64,000 nt of DNA from Paraphaeosphaeria minitans (GCA_015832175.1 WJXW01000005.1:1302001-1366000); one strand, 5' to 3'; shown: positions 45,301 through 57,090, numbered from the stretch's first letter. Notes: generated by a model from the sequence alone, not told the origin. Numbers and translations: made by a program.

Positions 45301-46979
45301 GGCAAAGTCGTCGTGCGATACGCAACGAAGAACGTTTTCATTGGCAGCTCCATGATTCCTTGCGACTTATTGACAGCATCCATCGTTGCACCAGCAGCCA
45401 GGAGTACGGGATTAGCGTCTGAAATTGGTGAGGCAGTTGCAATGTTGCCAGCAAGCGATGCGACGTTCCGAATCTGTCGTCCAGCAAAATAACGAAGCTG
45501 CTTGCGTAAAGCTTCGAGTACCATTGCACGCTTTCCCAACTTCGCGTAGACCTGTTTGCAGATAGCTTCGAGCTCTGTAAGTGGAGTATTGGCAGAGATA
45601 ACAAGCTCTTTGGCCGTTTCCAATTCAGCATCGAGTGGCAGCTTTGTATGCCTCAATTCGGCGATGTCCGAGACGTACACCAACACCGCGAAGTCGGTGT
45701 TTTTGAAGCGTACTTCCACTTGCACTTCGCTCGCACCACCAACAAGCTTTGCTGAAGGGTACACATCTTTCAGTTCCAAGAGCTGATCAAGCGTCGTCGG
45801 CCTAAACCAGATCTTCTTGCCGTTGCCATAGCACAGAGGCAGTGGCTCATACTTCCAGAGGGAAGATGGGAAGATAAGCTCAGTATCTGGAACGTACTCA
45901 TTGAATTGAACGACTGGAACTCCTTTCTTTGATCTGGAAATCTCAGTCTCAAGGGATGTTGTTGTTTTTGTCTCTTTGCCCGCGTCTTCTTGTTCCTTGC
46001 TCTTCAACGGCTTCGCATACGTCGCGCCGCTGACAGCAGAATCAGTTTCCGGCTTATCTGAGATGCCAACAATCGCAGGAATGTTCTCATCTTCTGGCGA
46101 GCCTGCGGGTTCTGTGGGTGGTGTCGATGCTTCTGATTTGCTGTCGTTGGAGCTGCTATCGGAAGGAACGGTAGGCTTGTCGCGGCAGCAACCTCCTGGT
46201 CTTCCGCAGGAACCCTTTGACGGCCCACCAGAACCGTTCCTCACAAGATCAGCAACCTCCTTCTCGGCCCTACCATCGTCAGAAGTTTTGATACAGGGTT
46301 CCTCGCTGAGCTGGCCTTGGAGGTCTTCTACAATGAAAGTCTTTGCTGCATTCAGAATCGGCTTGTAGCCAGTGCATCGACATAGGTTCCCGTCCAAATG
46401 ACCTTCCATCTCGATGTCGCGTTCACTGAGCGTGAATTTCTTCGTCTCCGGATCGTACGAGTTCCTCACCATGGCGTACAGGCTCATGACTATTCCGGGT
46501 GTGCAGAATCCGCACTGGCTACCGTGCATCTTCGCAATTCTCTCCTGCAGAGGATGCGGCTTTTCCACACTGCCGATGCCTTCAACGGTAATGACATGCT
46601 TGCCATCAACTCCGACCAACGGAAACAAGCAGGCGTTGATGGCCAAATGCTTTATCCTCCTCTTCTCAGATGTGGTGTCTGGAACCTGTAACACGACTGT
46701 ACATGCACCGCACCCTCCTTCACCACATCCCAGTTTCGTGCCCTTGAGATTTGACTGGGCGCGGATGTAGTCCAACAGCGTCCAGTGTGGATTCGCATTG
46801 GAGATGGTCGTCTTCCGTCCATTGACAAAGCAGTTGATTTCGGACGATTTGTATGTCGATTCAATTAGTGGCGTGAGTGCTTCAGCGGCGGAAGCAGCGC
46901 GCGGTGGACTAGCAGCTGTCTTGGGTGGCGTTGGAAGAGCCATGGTAGGTGAGGCCCTTTGGATGAACTTGAAGCTCAA
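42354..46979 (-). CDS. hxnS: Xanthine-dehydrogenase-like molybdenum hydroxylase, nicotinate hydroxylase (HxnS type)
   Basis: Exons 46979-44292, 44241-42898 and 42851-42354 (introns 50 and 46 nt), 1,509 residues; Met at 46943 is an alternative start. The order is: 2Fe-2S domains (LGCGEGGCGACTVV and CGFCTPG...NLCRCTGY), an unusually long linker of roughly 110 residues with GSCGRPGGCCRD, the FAD domain (KLVGGASEVQVEVRF), and the molybdopterin domains with KRMGGGFGGKESRS, TAYRGFGAPQGQ and the catalytic Glu of KGIGEPPLFLG. The residues matching bovine xanthine oxidase Glu802 and Arg880 are kept. The position of Thr1010 is Ala (KFGLSFATALHLNQ), which argues for a substrate other than xanthine. HxnS hydroxylates nicotinate to 6-hydroxynicotinate. 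It could otherwise be the purine enzyme HxA, but every neighbour belongs to the HXN set. Confidence 0.85.
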
Positions 46980-47746
46980 TGCAGAGCTCGAATTGAGGAT
47001 ATCCCAAGAACTGGATGCTGGATCAAGAAGGTACCAGATGGTACATCATCAGAGACCGCCACGCACAGCCTTTCAAGACTTTCAAATGGTGAAGGGTCCT
47101 CATGCGCCTATTCAAGTCTCACGTAAAGCCCTGTACTCATTGGCCCGATTTGATGGCGCGGTGTTTCTAATCGCGTACCCCGCCGCCACCCGCAACTATG
47201 CCCACCCCACTCTTGTCCCTTGCTACATCGCGTTACACCTCATGTGCTCCACTTGGTGCACCCTCTAGATGTATGCATTGCATCTGGGCAGTGGGCGAAC
47301 AGGCTCACTGTTGAAACTACATCGATACGAGAAAACAGTTGAAACAAAGTGGTCAAAGATTGCTGACGTTCTGGACATATACTACCTAGTTCGTCCATGT
47401 TCAGAACGTTACCAAGAAAACCTACATACACAACAGAATCCAATGTAGCCTACACAAGATCTTCGGGACCATTCCTCGCTTACTACGGTGGATCCGTCCC
47501 TATGTAGCGCAATCTGGAGGGGTGAGTAAGTCCTGCGCATCCCCCATTTCTGCCACACCACTCCCGAACAAGGAAATTGGAGCGTGGGAACGGCGCAATG
47601 GCCGGAGCAAGTCAGGTACCATATAGACCCTCGGCTCGGGAACGTGAATTCTGATTTACTACGAACTTTTGTCCTCCCATTGTGTTCTTTCATTCTCCCC
47701 AGCAACCATTAACCACCTAAAGCCTACACTCGCACGAATCGCCAGA
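46980..47746. promoter_or_regulatory. Divergent hxnS-hxnT promoter region
   Basis: 767 bases between divergent start codons of two pathway genes, so it probably carries regulator sites. No gene seen. I did not define an operator. Comparison with the hxnN-hxnV interval could reveal one. Confidence 0.5.
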
Positions 47747-49091
47747 ATGCCCAAAGCAGATACCCCGCCAGGCTTCAGGCCTCTCAAGGACACGAGCCTG
47801 TTCACGCCTTTCAAGCTGGGCTCGCTCAATCTCGAGCACAGGATAGTGCAAGCGCCCTTAACCCGCATGCGCTCTACGAAGGAAAGCGAAGGCGTCACGG
47901 TGCCCAACGACTTGGTTAAAGAATACTACAGCCAGAGAGCGACAAAAGGCGGCTTGCAGCTGACTGAAGCCACCGACATCTTCAAATATGTAGGTTTTTG
48001 AATAATTCCAAGCAATGCAACAATGCTGACAACGTAGGCTGGAAACTACCCCGGTGCACCCGGATGCTTCGCAGATTCGCAGGTCGCCGCCTGGAAGAAG
48101 GTCACTGACGCTGTCCACGCAAAGGGCGGCTACATTTTCTCCCAGCTTTGGCACACGGGTCGCGCCTCACCGCCTTCCTTCCGCAACGGCGAGCAAACCG
48201 TAAGCGCAGGCACCATTCCCATGACCGGTAACTGGATCGACGGCGCTTCGTGTGAGGAGAACCCACCACGGGCATTGACCGTTGATGAGATCCACGACAT
48301 CACAAAGAAGTGGGGTGAGGCAGCGAAGAAGGCGCGCGAGGCTGGATTCGACGGCATTGAGATCCACGGCGCGAATGGATACTTGCTTGAGCAATTTTTG
48401 CACGACAATGTTAACAACAGGACTGACGAGTACGGTGGTTCTATCGACGGCCGAATTCGATTCCCTCTCGAAGTCATCAAGGAGTGCTGCAAGGCCATTG
48501 GCGCCGACCGTGTTGGCATCCGATTGTCGCCGTACAACTACTTCCAAGACACCAAGGACAGCAAGCCGAACGAGCACTGGGAGTACCTCTGCGAGAAGAT
48601 CGCTGCTCTTCCCGAAAACGAGCGACCAGCATACGTACACATGTGAGTCTCAACCGTGTCCAATCCCACTTCCATGCTGACCTGTGTCTAGGATCGAGCC
48701 CCGCTTCGACGAAGTCCTCGACGAGCAGGCCAAACTCGATGCCCTTTCCACTTACACCTCCAACCCGAACGAAGGTGTCGAAGCCGAGCTTACCATCAAG
48801 CCAAAGACCGACAACCTCTCCCGCTTCCGCCAAGTCCTTGCTAAAGGTAACGTCCGCTTCATCGCTGCCGGCAACTTCAACCGTGACAACGCGGTGCCCA
48901 AGCTCGACGCGGACGACGCCGACCTCATCATCTTTGGTCGCCACTTCATCGCCAACCCCGATCTGCCACGGAGATTGGCTGAGGGCCTCGAACTGAACCC
49001 GTACGACCGTACGACCTTCTACGGTGCAGACCCGCCGCAGAAGGGCTACACAGACTACCCTTTCTATGAGGAGACTGCTGCTTCTGCGTGA
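47747..49091 (+). CDS. hxnT: Old yellow enzyme, NADH:flavin oxidoreductase (HxnT type)
   Basis: Exons 47747-47989, 48038-48642 and 48692-49091 (415 residues; introns 48 and 49 nt). The start is the first ATG, followed by PKADTPPGF. The FMN TIM-barrel motifs are present: FTPFKLGSLNLEHRIVQAPLTRMR, LTEATDIF, FSQLWHTGRAS, the substrate/FMN segment DGIEIHGANGYLLEQFL with the paired His-x-x-Asn, NNRTDEYGGSIDGRIRFPLE, and the phosphate-binding FGRHFIANPDL. Such enzymes reduce activated C=C bonds with NAD(P)H. In the nicotinate route HxnT is placed at ring reduction after trihydroxypyridine formation. It is divergent from hxnS. Intact. Confidence 0.85.
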
Positions 49092-49293
49092 CCGAGATCG
49101 AGGATATAGGGCGCACGTACTTGTGCTTGATTGCATTGCCGACTCTGGGATAGGTCAAGACTAGCAGATATATCTACATTTGGAGAATTGTTAGAAAGAT
49201 AGAACAAATCAAAGTTTCAAGTCATGAGATCCATCATCTACCTAGCTCATCTCGTTTCATCGTTCTCAGTCAAATTCACCTGTGACGCTATAC

Positions 49294-50100
49294 CTACATA
49301 CCCATCAACTCATAATGATCCGTCACAAACGTCAACTTCTCCTCCTCCAACGCCCTCTCGGCCAAAACATCTCCCACCTTCACGCCGACCCCATTTTCCT
49401 TAGCGAACCAACCGCAACGTCCTCCCATGGAACTTGCTTATATAGCCTCTTCCTTCCCCACTTTTTCCAGTCCAGGCTCTGGAGCCCCCATAGGACACCC
49501 CGCTCATCATCTTCCACGCCGCCAAACTCAAGATACGCATCTTTTGAGTCCGTTTTTCTGCGGCTCCGTCCAGTCTCGCGTGCGATTGGCACCACAGTCT
49601 CCAGCGGGAGTGCTTGCTCCAATCTAGGCGTTGAGATCATGCAGATGACGGGCGAGGCCTTTCCACTGAATAGGACGCAGATCGTCGGTCATGGAATCGA
49701 GATGGAGGTTGCAAAGCCTCACAAATATCTCGGCTACCCTGAGAAGAAGGATTCAATCGCACGTCAACGAAAAGAGCATCGCGCTGGAACTCGATGACCA
49801 GATGGAGACGCGAAAACAGCGTGGATGCTTAGGCGGCGGCCGAAAATGGGTGGCCTACCCGTAAAAGGAGTTCCAGTTCTTGGTGTCCATGTTCATGATG
49901 TTGAAGAGCGCGTGCGGACTCGTGGCGAAGAAGCAATTTGCGTTGAGATCGTTTGCGGAGCCGAGTTGGGCGAGTATTGCTACGTCTATCATGACTACGA
50001 CTGAGGATGGGGGTACAATAGAGTATAAGTATCCAAGGAGGGCAAACGCCGCAAGCCATACGCGCCTGCGGCTCCGGAGCCATGAAATTGATGTTTCATG
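49294..50100 (-). pseudogene. Decayed gene of unknown family inside the HXN cluster
   Basis: On the minus strand, coding-like stretches succeed one another with breaks. First comes RRVWLAAFALLGYLYSIVPP (hydrophobic), then SANDLNANCFFATSPHALFN and MNMDTKNWNSFYG. After a plausible GTAGGC...TTCCAG intron, AMLFSLTCD meets TGA, and ILLLRVAEIFVRLCNLHLD runs on to a TAG. A shifted frame then gives DAYLEFGGVEDDERGVLWG and YKQVPWEDV. A further shift gives GWFAKENGVGVKVGDVLAER and ends TDHYELMGM. At least two stops and two frameshifts mean no full-length protein. It does not look like the missing short-chain dehydrogenase hxnW, as no Gly-rich nucleotide motif or YxxxK is visible, but I cannot name the family. 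Confidence 0.45.
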
Positions 50101-50458
50101 AGATAAGGGCGAGAGATGTTAGTCCGTCTGCGTAAGGCAACCAAGTGCCATCACGGAAGGTTCAAAAGGGCGCTCTTTCGGAATCAAAGGAGAGCTGTTC
50201 GTCGAGTAGCGGCTTTAGTATCTCTTTGGAAACCGTGATTGAGAATTTCAGTACGCAGAACAAGATTGCAGTGTGTGAATAGAGCGCTGCGCGTTATTCC
50301 CAGACCATAAGCGCGCTAGCTTACATAAATCAGGAACACCCCTTGAAGAGGAAGAATTGTGGTGCTTCAGATGGTAATGACGATCAAGGTTTATAGTATG
50401 TATCTAAAATTTGAACTCTGAACTATGCAAGTCTCGTACATTCACTTCAAACGACCTC
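50101..50458. other. Intergenic, no gene seen
   Basis: About 360 bases downstream of the monooxygenase gene. AT-rich, with no motif. Confidence 0.45.
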
Positions 50459-52001
50459 CTACAACTGCGCCCTTACCTCAGTGCTCGCCCTTCGTTTCGA
50501 TCCTACACTGGCAGCCTCGCCTTCCACCTCAGCCCACCGCTGTTCGACATCGGGCTCACACTGATATGGAAGCAGCCACTTGCCTACCCCGTGCCACCGC
50601 CACGGGAATGGGTCGGAATTATCCTCCAAGCCATTCTCCTGCAGCTCCTGCTCGCTTGCAGGCTTTCCTTTACCATTGAACGCTGAAAACTCCTTGAGGA
50701 GGCGGTCGCGCTCTTGCTGTTCAGGACCATCGTGCACATGATACAGATGTTGCTGTAGGTTTCCGCGCGCAACAACCTTCTCGGTGCGCTCGCGTCGACA
50801 TCGCTCGTACACCTTGAGCGCTTTCTTCTTCTCCTCGTCGGACTTTCCTGACAGGCGGCCGAGACAGAGACCTAGGACGTGGCCATCCTCGAGAGACATA
50901 CCGGCGCCAGAGGCAAGGTATGGAAGCGTGGCGTGTGCGGCGTCACCCAAGATGGTGAAGGCGCCGCTCTCGTGCGACCAGGTAGGGTTGAGGTTTGGTC
51001 GGATGCAAAGGCGCCATTTGAAGACCGAATCGCAGAGGGCAAGCAGCTTTGGGATGCGCGGGTCCCAGTCTTTGTACAAGGCGCACATTTCCTCTACGTT
51101 GCCGGCGACTGTGTTGGCACCGGCGGGCATGTCGTCGGGGACAAGCAGGACCATGTTGAAGAGCTTGCCACCTCGAAGAACGTAATTTACTGCGACGAGT
51201 TAGCAATTACGACCGATATGTGAGCGGTTTGGAGCATACCAGCATGTGCATCAGGACCCATCCAGTAGTTGACCTGCGGGTTCTCGATGAACGGCCTCAG
51301 CTCAGGATCCTTCATCATATCCTCCGTATTCAGCAGCAACCGATACGCAAGATCGCCCGTAAGAACCGGCGGATCCGGACGCCCCAGCAGAATCTCTCTG
51401 CACCTGCTGTTAATACCATCGGCGCCGACAATCAAATCGGCCTTTCTCCTACTCCCGTTCTCCAACACAGCAACTGAAATCGTCCTCCCTTCCTCCGGAT
51501 GCTCATACTCGATGTTTGCAACCTTTGAATTAGTCTCCATCGTCGCACCGAGCTCCTTCGCCCGATCTAGAAGCTCAAGATGCAGGTTTGCGCGGTGAAA
51601 GTCCCAGAACGGGGTCCCTAGCTCCTCCGCATACTCGTGGAAGTCCATGTGCGCGATCTTGCCGCCCTTCCAGTGAAGGTAGTTGCATTGCTTCGGCCGG
51701 GTAGCATGCCGGGCGAGCTGCTCTTCCATGCCCCATGAAAAGAGCACCCGAGATGAGTTGGGCAGGACTTGTATTCCTGCCCCGATCTCGCCGATTTCTG
51801 GGGCCGCTTCGAGGATGTGGACGTTGTGACCGGTGAGGGCGATTGATATGGCGGCACCGAGACCGCCGAGACCAGCGCCGATGACTATGACCTGGAATTG
51901 TTAGCTACGGCACCTCGAAATCGAAGAGAGGACATCACATCGAGCTTGCTGTCAGCATCCCTGTGCTGTTGCTGTATGACTTCAGGCTTTGATCTACCCA
52001 T
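50459..52001 (-). CDS. hxnX: FAD monooxygenase, salicylate-hydroxylase-like (HxnX type)
   Basis: Exons 52001-51939, 51891-51240 and 51189-50459 (481 residues; introns 47 and 50 nt). The first intron lies just before the dinucleotide-binding motif VIVIGAGLGGLGAAISIAL. The second FAD motif is the DG pair of LIVGADGINSRCR, and the third is FTILGDAAHATLPYLASGAGMSLEDG. This is the group A flavoprotein hydroxylase fold of salicylate and 6-hydroxynicotinate monooxygenases, which perform NADH-dependent oxidative decarboxylation and hydroxylation. In the nicotinate pathway HxnX turns 6-hydroxynicotinate into 2,5-dihydroxypyridine. The C-terminus (STEVRAQL) is not an evident peroxisomal signal. Symbol by family plus cluster context. 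Confidence 0.82.
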
Positions 52002-52672
52002 CTCTTCACAGTCGAGATACCGTCTCGAGAACAGTCAGATGATCAGGAACAAATAGGTAAGAGGCGAGCTCAAGATGAAAGTCGATTGCTAAAGCCACCA
52101 CACGTATGGAAATCAAAGGCAGTGCACCCCAAGGCCAGATGTATAAGACGTCCGCACAGCACCCCAAGAGTGAGGGTCACCACACTTGCCGCCATCCTAG
52201 GCCGATCGACCCAGCCACCCACTCAATTTACCTTACGCACCTGCAGCGCCGCCTACACGTAGCTCGTCCTACACCACGCGCCCTATCTGGTAGACGCGTG
52301 ACAAACTGCATGCACTCGAACCATTGGGACAGCCGAGGGCGGGGGAAATGGGGGACCCGAGGGCGGTATGCGTGCAGATTAGTGGGACCAGCAAAGGTGG
52401 AGGTGCATGTATGCTGCGCTGGAGAACAGGCACGCGAGGTGAAGAGTGGGGGAGGTGCGTGAAGGGCAAAGGGGTACCACAGTAGGGTGCTGTGTTATCG
52501 ATAAGAGATGGGGCTAACCCAAGTTCGGAATACCTAGTTCCGAGTTTCGGAATGGAGAGTTATGGAACATGACGAAACAGCACCAAGCAGGATTGTGCAC
52601 TTTTGAGAGGAGAGTTTGAGTATTGGTATCATTGCAATATATCATCGGGCTCAGCTATAGAATTGGATACGC
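52002..52672. other. Intergenic, no gene seen
   Basis: About 670 bases holding the hxnX promoter and the hxnM 3' side. Short frames at 52106-52469 lack motifs. Confidence 0.45.
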
Positions 52673-53729
52673 TCAGAATCCGGGGTTGTAGGCCTCGCCT
52701 GAAGCCTGCTTCTTCAGGATCTCTCCTGCTGGTGCAGGCATCTTCGCACCTTCCGGCACCTTGTTATGCGCCTTGAAATCGTCGGCCATTTGTTCCATAG
52801 TAACCCATTCGACACCCTCGTGTTTGTTGATGTGCTCGATAATTCTGGGGACGTCAGTTATTGTGCAACTTCATTGGGATTTGTTTGTCTCACCTCTCGT
52901 GCATCAGGACAACGTGTGGCCGTCCTGAGACGTCAGGATGTATGGTCATCGGGAACACAAACTCATCGTATTCCCTGTAGAAGTAGTCGAAGTGGTCCAT
53001 CCAGATCGCTTCCACGTCTCTCGGGTTGACCCATCCGTGGCTGTTCGCTGCCTTCTTCATGAACATCATCGGGGGGAGATCGTCGATGTACCAGCTGCCG
53101 GGTATTTCTACGAGGCCGGTGTCTTCGCCTCTGATGAGAGGCTTCATCCAATCCTCCGCCTTCTTCGAGTAGTCAATCTTCGTCCACGTGTCGCCTGTTC
53201 GCAGCCAGTAGCACTTGTGGTCTTCGTGCGACATTGAGTGATCGTACTCGATACCGTAACTGAGCAGCAAGTCGCAGCCCTCTTTCGACGTCTCCCACCA
53301 TGGCGTGACGCTACCGCGTGGAGGCTTGCCGCAGAACTCGGTGAGCTGCTTGTAAGTCTTGTCGAGCACATCGCGCTGCTGCTCGAAAGTCATGTCTGTG
53401 GGGTTCTCGTGTGAGTAGCCGTGTAGGCCGATTTCATGGCCTGCGTCACGGACGGCTGCGCAGTCTTCTGGGAATGTGTCAAGAGTGTGCCCTGGGATGA
53501 ACCACGTGGCCTTGATCTTGTACTTGTCGAAAAGTTTGAGAAGGCGCCGTGTGCCTTCGGTTCCTGCCCAGAGTCCTGTGCATCGTCAGGGACTGAGTAT
53601 CTGGAGGATGTCGTTCGGCTTACCTCTGCTGATGTCGCTCGTGGAATCTTCGCCTCCATATGAACCTAGCCAACCTGCAACGGCATCGATATCGACACCG
53701 TAGCACACAAGAACACGCTTCTTTCCCAT
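52673..53729 (-). CDS. hxnM: Polysaccharide-deacetylase-fold cyclic imide hydrolase (HxnM type)
   Basis: Exons 53729-53624, 53575-52894 and 52844-52673 (319 residues; introns 48 and 49 nt). The N-terminus [20 protein letters not shown] carries the first metal-site Asp. [15 protein letters not shown] gives the two His of the NodB HxxxH zinc motif, and [15 protein letters not shown] supplies the later His. There is no signal peptide, unlike true chitin or xylan deacetylases, which fits an intracellular amidohydrolase. This branch of the family includes cyclic imidases and allantoinase-like PuuE. HxnM is reported to open 3-hydroxyglutarimide to hydroxyglutaramate. It is followed on the same strand by hxnX, with the amidase gene upstream. 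Intact. Confidence 0.85.
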
Positions 53730-54326
53730 GGTGATGTGATTACAGTGCAAGTGAAACCCAGGACAATGACTGGTCTTGGATCTGAGGTCTCAACTGATGT
53801 GTCGTATGCGTAGGAAAGAAAAGCGAAGTGAAGCAATTGGAAAGTTTGGAGGGGTAAACAAGTAGCTGCGATATCAGGAGCTACCCCTCTCCTAGCGTCG
53901 TTGATACCCGTGATGCAGGGAAGGCGAGACGACTAGGTAAGGTGGGGGATCTTAGCCAGTGGAGCCTACCTGCATTAGCTACTTCACTTGTATCCGGCCA
54001 CTTACAGAGACCTTCATACAGCCTTACGTACATGACATCGCCGGCGGCTTCAATGGCCGAAGCAGCAGCACTGTGCCGATTCCATATGCATGCCTTGTCT
54101 TGGAGTGACCCAAGAGAAGCGTACCTACATCTGCTGCTAGTCTCCACTTGTCTGTTGGCTGCCCACTGACAGAGTGATAGGTAACTATTCAATAGCTTGC
54201 GTGACCGACGAGACAATCGACGCTCACGGATACGATCTCGTTCACAAGCAGCTAAGAGTGATGTACATGTAACGAAGAACTCTGAGACAATATATTCAAT
54301 CATTTCGTGGACGCTTTCGCGCCTAT
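53730..54326. other. Intergenic, no confident gene
   Basis: About 600 bases between the amidase 3' end and the hxnM start. A 150-codon minus frame at 53881-54333 has no motif and is probably chance. Confidence 0.45.
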
Positions 54327-54440
54327 AACACATCTTTCACGATTCCAACACATCTTTCACGATTCTAACCCATCCTTTACGATTCTAACCCATCCTTTAC
54401 GATTCTAACCCATCCTTCACGACTCTAACCCATCTTTCAC
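54327..54440. repeat. 20-bp tandem repeat overlapping the amidase stop codon
   Basis: 5.7 copies of a 20-base unit of the type AACCCATC(T/C)TT(C/T)ACGATTCT, at 54327, 54347, 54367, 54387, 54407 and a partial copy at 54427. The amidase stop (54417-54419) and its last codons (VKDGLES) lie inside the array. Confidence 0.9.
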
Positions 54441-56618
54441 TGAGGATATCCTCCCTTGTAAGACAACACCTGCACCCTTCAGAATCGCATCAATCACCTT
54501 CGCCGCTCCAAGTACCTTCTCTTCTTGCAGCCTCCGCGCTACGACCTGCACACCGATAGGCATGCCATTCATAGCATCCAGGTCAAATAAGTTCCAGTTC
54601 CATTCGTCCAGAGCGTTCCTCGGTTCATAAGCAGCCATGTCTGCGACCGCGGTACCATCAAGCTCTTTCGAGACCTCGCCAGCGGGTAGTACGACCGAAG
54701 GATAGTCCACGAAGTTGAAAATCTTTGTGTAGCCCACCCAGCGACATTTTCGATGGGGGACTGCGGAGTGTGGCATCACTGGGCATAACAAGATGTCGAT
54801 TGGCTTCCCCGAAGCCGAAGATTTCGTCGAGTTCCATAGATCGAGGTAGCGCTTCTGGGCGGCTAGCTTTTGTTTGTTCAGCTGCCAGTAGTCGTACACC
54901 GAAATTGGTGTCCCCCGGTTGACGAGCGCTTCTACGTGTGGAATGAATGGCTCTCCTCCAGCCGCGACGTCACGTTTGATATCTTCACCTCCATCGGCGG
55001 TGTAATATTGGTCCTGTGAGTCTGAGCGGGATTAATCTGAGTCTGAGACTTTTGGTTCATACCATGATGTCGATGCACTCTTGATGCAACATCCCTGGCT
55101 TCCATGGCACGATTTCATGGCCTGCCTGTGCAAGCTTCTGAGCCACCTCATCTAGTACTCGTGCTACCGGCGGGTGCAGTCTGACAACTCCATCGTCTTG
55201 CATGACCGCAATGACCAAGGGTCGTGTTTGAATATCTGTGAACATGTCGTCTCGCCAAGACAGTGGACAGCATTTCGGATCGTCATCCCAAGGTTTAATG
55301 TCAATGACAGCTCTAGTAACGTCAATGAGCGAATCGATGCTCCTGCTCATAGGCCCTATCACAGAGGGCACATGTTCTTGCCCTTCGGTGGAAACCGAGA
55401 CGCCTTGGTAAGGGAGCCGTGTGCTCTATACAAGTATGTCAGCGGTGAATCCAAGGCTACAATTTAGTCCCAACATGTGGAAACCAAATCCCTAAAAGCA
55501 ATCGCGGTTTATGCTCTATGGATCACGGGTCAGCTTACACTAGGCTTGAGACCATACAATCCTAGCATATGCGCAGGAATGCGTATGCTTCCACCAATGT
55601 CAGTGCCCCAGCCTACAGCTGAGCCTTGTAGGGCGAGCAGTGTGCCTTCTCCACCTGTGGAGCCTCCAGGGGTAAAATCGGTATTTCTCGGATGAGTAGT
55701 AAGACCAAATATGGGATTCTCGGTTTCGCACCACTACCGTGAGTCAACACGAGAACCAATGAGGCAAGCCACAACAAGTGCAGGGTAGAATCGGTCGCTG
55801 GAAAATGCAAGTTCACACTGCATCCACTGTGAGATACCGAGGCATTTGACTTACCATGATACTTTGCGGCAGGTTTGATTTGGCGATGATAATGGCACCC
55901 ATTCTCCGCAAGAGCGTAACCAAAACACAGTCCTGCTTTGCAGGCTTGAACGCTCGCCCAACGTACCCGAGCGTACTATCGTACCCTTGGACATCAAATT
56001 GGTCTTTCAGCGTCATGGGTACTCCATGCAGAGGCCCCACAAGGCGTCCATTTTCTTTATAAAAGCGATCCAAGTCATTGGCTTGTCTCAATGCATCGTC
56101 GAAAAAAATCTCAGTGAGGCTGGCAATTTCAGTGAATGTCCGTCAGGGGCTGTGCTGCCGCCGTCGACATACCAGTTCGTCTGTCATGATCAGCAATGTG
56201 CACGATGTTTCCGTGGTGGAGCTCGGTACTTGGTTGTGAGCTGCTACGGCTCTGCGAAAATGGCGTGAGTATGGCACCGATTCAGTCTTGGTCCGCGCAG
56301 CGACCGAGGCTCACCTTTTGATGTATGCAGTGCACAACTCGGTAGCGGTCAAAGTCCCAGCTGAAATGGCTCCAAGAACATCTCCAATGCTGTCGAAGCT
56401 CGTCTCCTGTGACGTGGCGTCGTCTACCGTGCCATTGCTCGGTCCGTCTGGGTGCAGGGTCTAAGGAGCTGTCAGTGCAGCACATCGCATAGGCCAGAGG
56501 ATAGTCCTACTCCAGATGAGGCGTCTTGGGCCTCAGAAAACCGGCTGATGGCCTCGTCACGACTATTGCGCTTCTTGTCGACTATTTGCAGCCATTGCGG
56601 CGTGGCGGAAACAGTCAT
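54417..56618 (-). CDS. hxnN: Amidase-signature hydrolase (HxnN type)
   Basis: Exons: 56618-56511, 56460-56315, an exon starting 56251 (RAVAAHNQ...), 56119-55855, 55733-55539, 55425-55063 and 55013-54417. Clean introns are 56461-56510, 56252-56314, 55734-55854, 55426-55538 and 55014-55062. The amidase signature is complete: catalytic Lys in MTLKDQFDV, the cis-Ser region GGSTGGEGTLLALQGS and the nucleophile Ser in TDIGGSIRIPA. The text between HNQ and LTEIFFDDA (56120-56230) could not be joined in frame with a good donor, so one boundary is unresolved, or a 1-nt lesion exists. HxnN hydrolyses hydroxyglutaramate to hydroxyglutarate and ammonia in the nicotinate route. It is divergent from hxnV. 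Confidence 0.78.
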
Positions 56619-57090
56619 GTTGCACGTTGAGAAGGAGGTAGGAATGACGCTGCCTGGCGACGGTGCCAGAAAAAGCCCACGACAATCACAATGCACGCGA
56701 CACCATAATGTCAACAATCAGCTAGCTGCCGTTGATCCCACGGCAAGGTTACGAGATGCTGGGACCGAAGGGGCCTGTTGGTGAGATGAACAGTGGGGGA
56801 ATACACGGGCGCACGGGACCTCGGGAGCGCGCTCTGCGCCCTGGAATTCCCACGCTTTCGTCGCGCTCCGTAGCAGTACAATGGCGCCCACGGTACCCCT
56901 GGGAGAGGTCACCCCATCTGCTGCAGAATTTCGTAAGCTCTGCATATCTAGATCAAACATGGCGCACCCCAACTCTGCAAAACCAGTGTTGCTGCCGCTG
57001 AGAATGGGCAGAGGGTCGAACGTTTGCCCCTCCACGCACCCCCATTCTACGCCCTAGGCGATCGGGCATTTGGTTCCCAAGACTTATAGG
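56619..57090. promoter_or_regulatory. Divergent hxnN-hxnV promoter region
   Basis: 472 bases between divergent pathway genes. A 105-codon minus frame (57035-56718) overlaps but has no motif. A shared operator with the hxnS-hxnT interval is expected but was not identified. Confidence 0.45.

Noticed and set aside
52673..53729. Secreted chitin or xylan deacetylase
   Set aside because: The protein has the deacetylase fold but no signal peptide and sits among nicotinate-pathway genes; a cyclic imide hydrolase fits better.
56718..57035. A 105-codon minus frame between the amidase and hxnV-type genes
   Set aside because: No motif; it lies in the divergent promoter region and is not splice-consistent with the amidase start.
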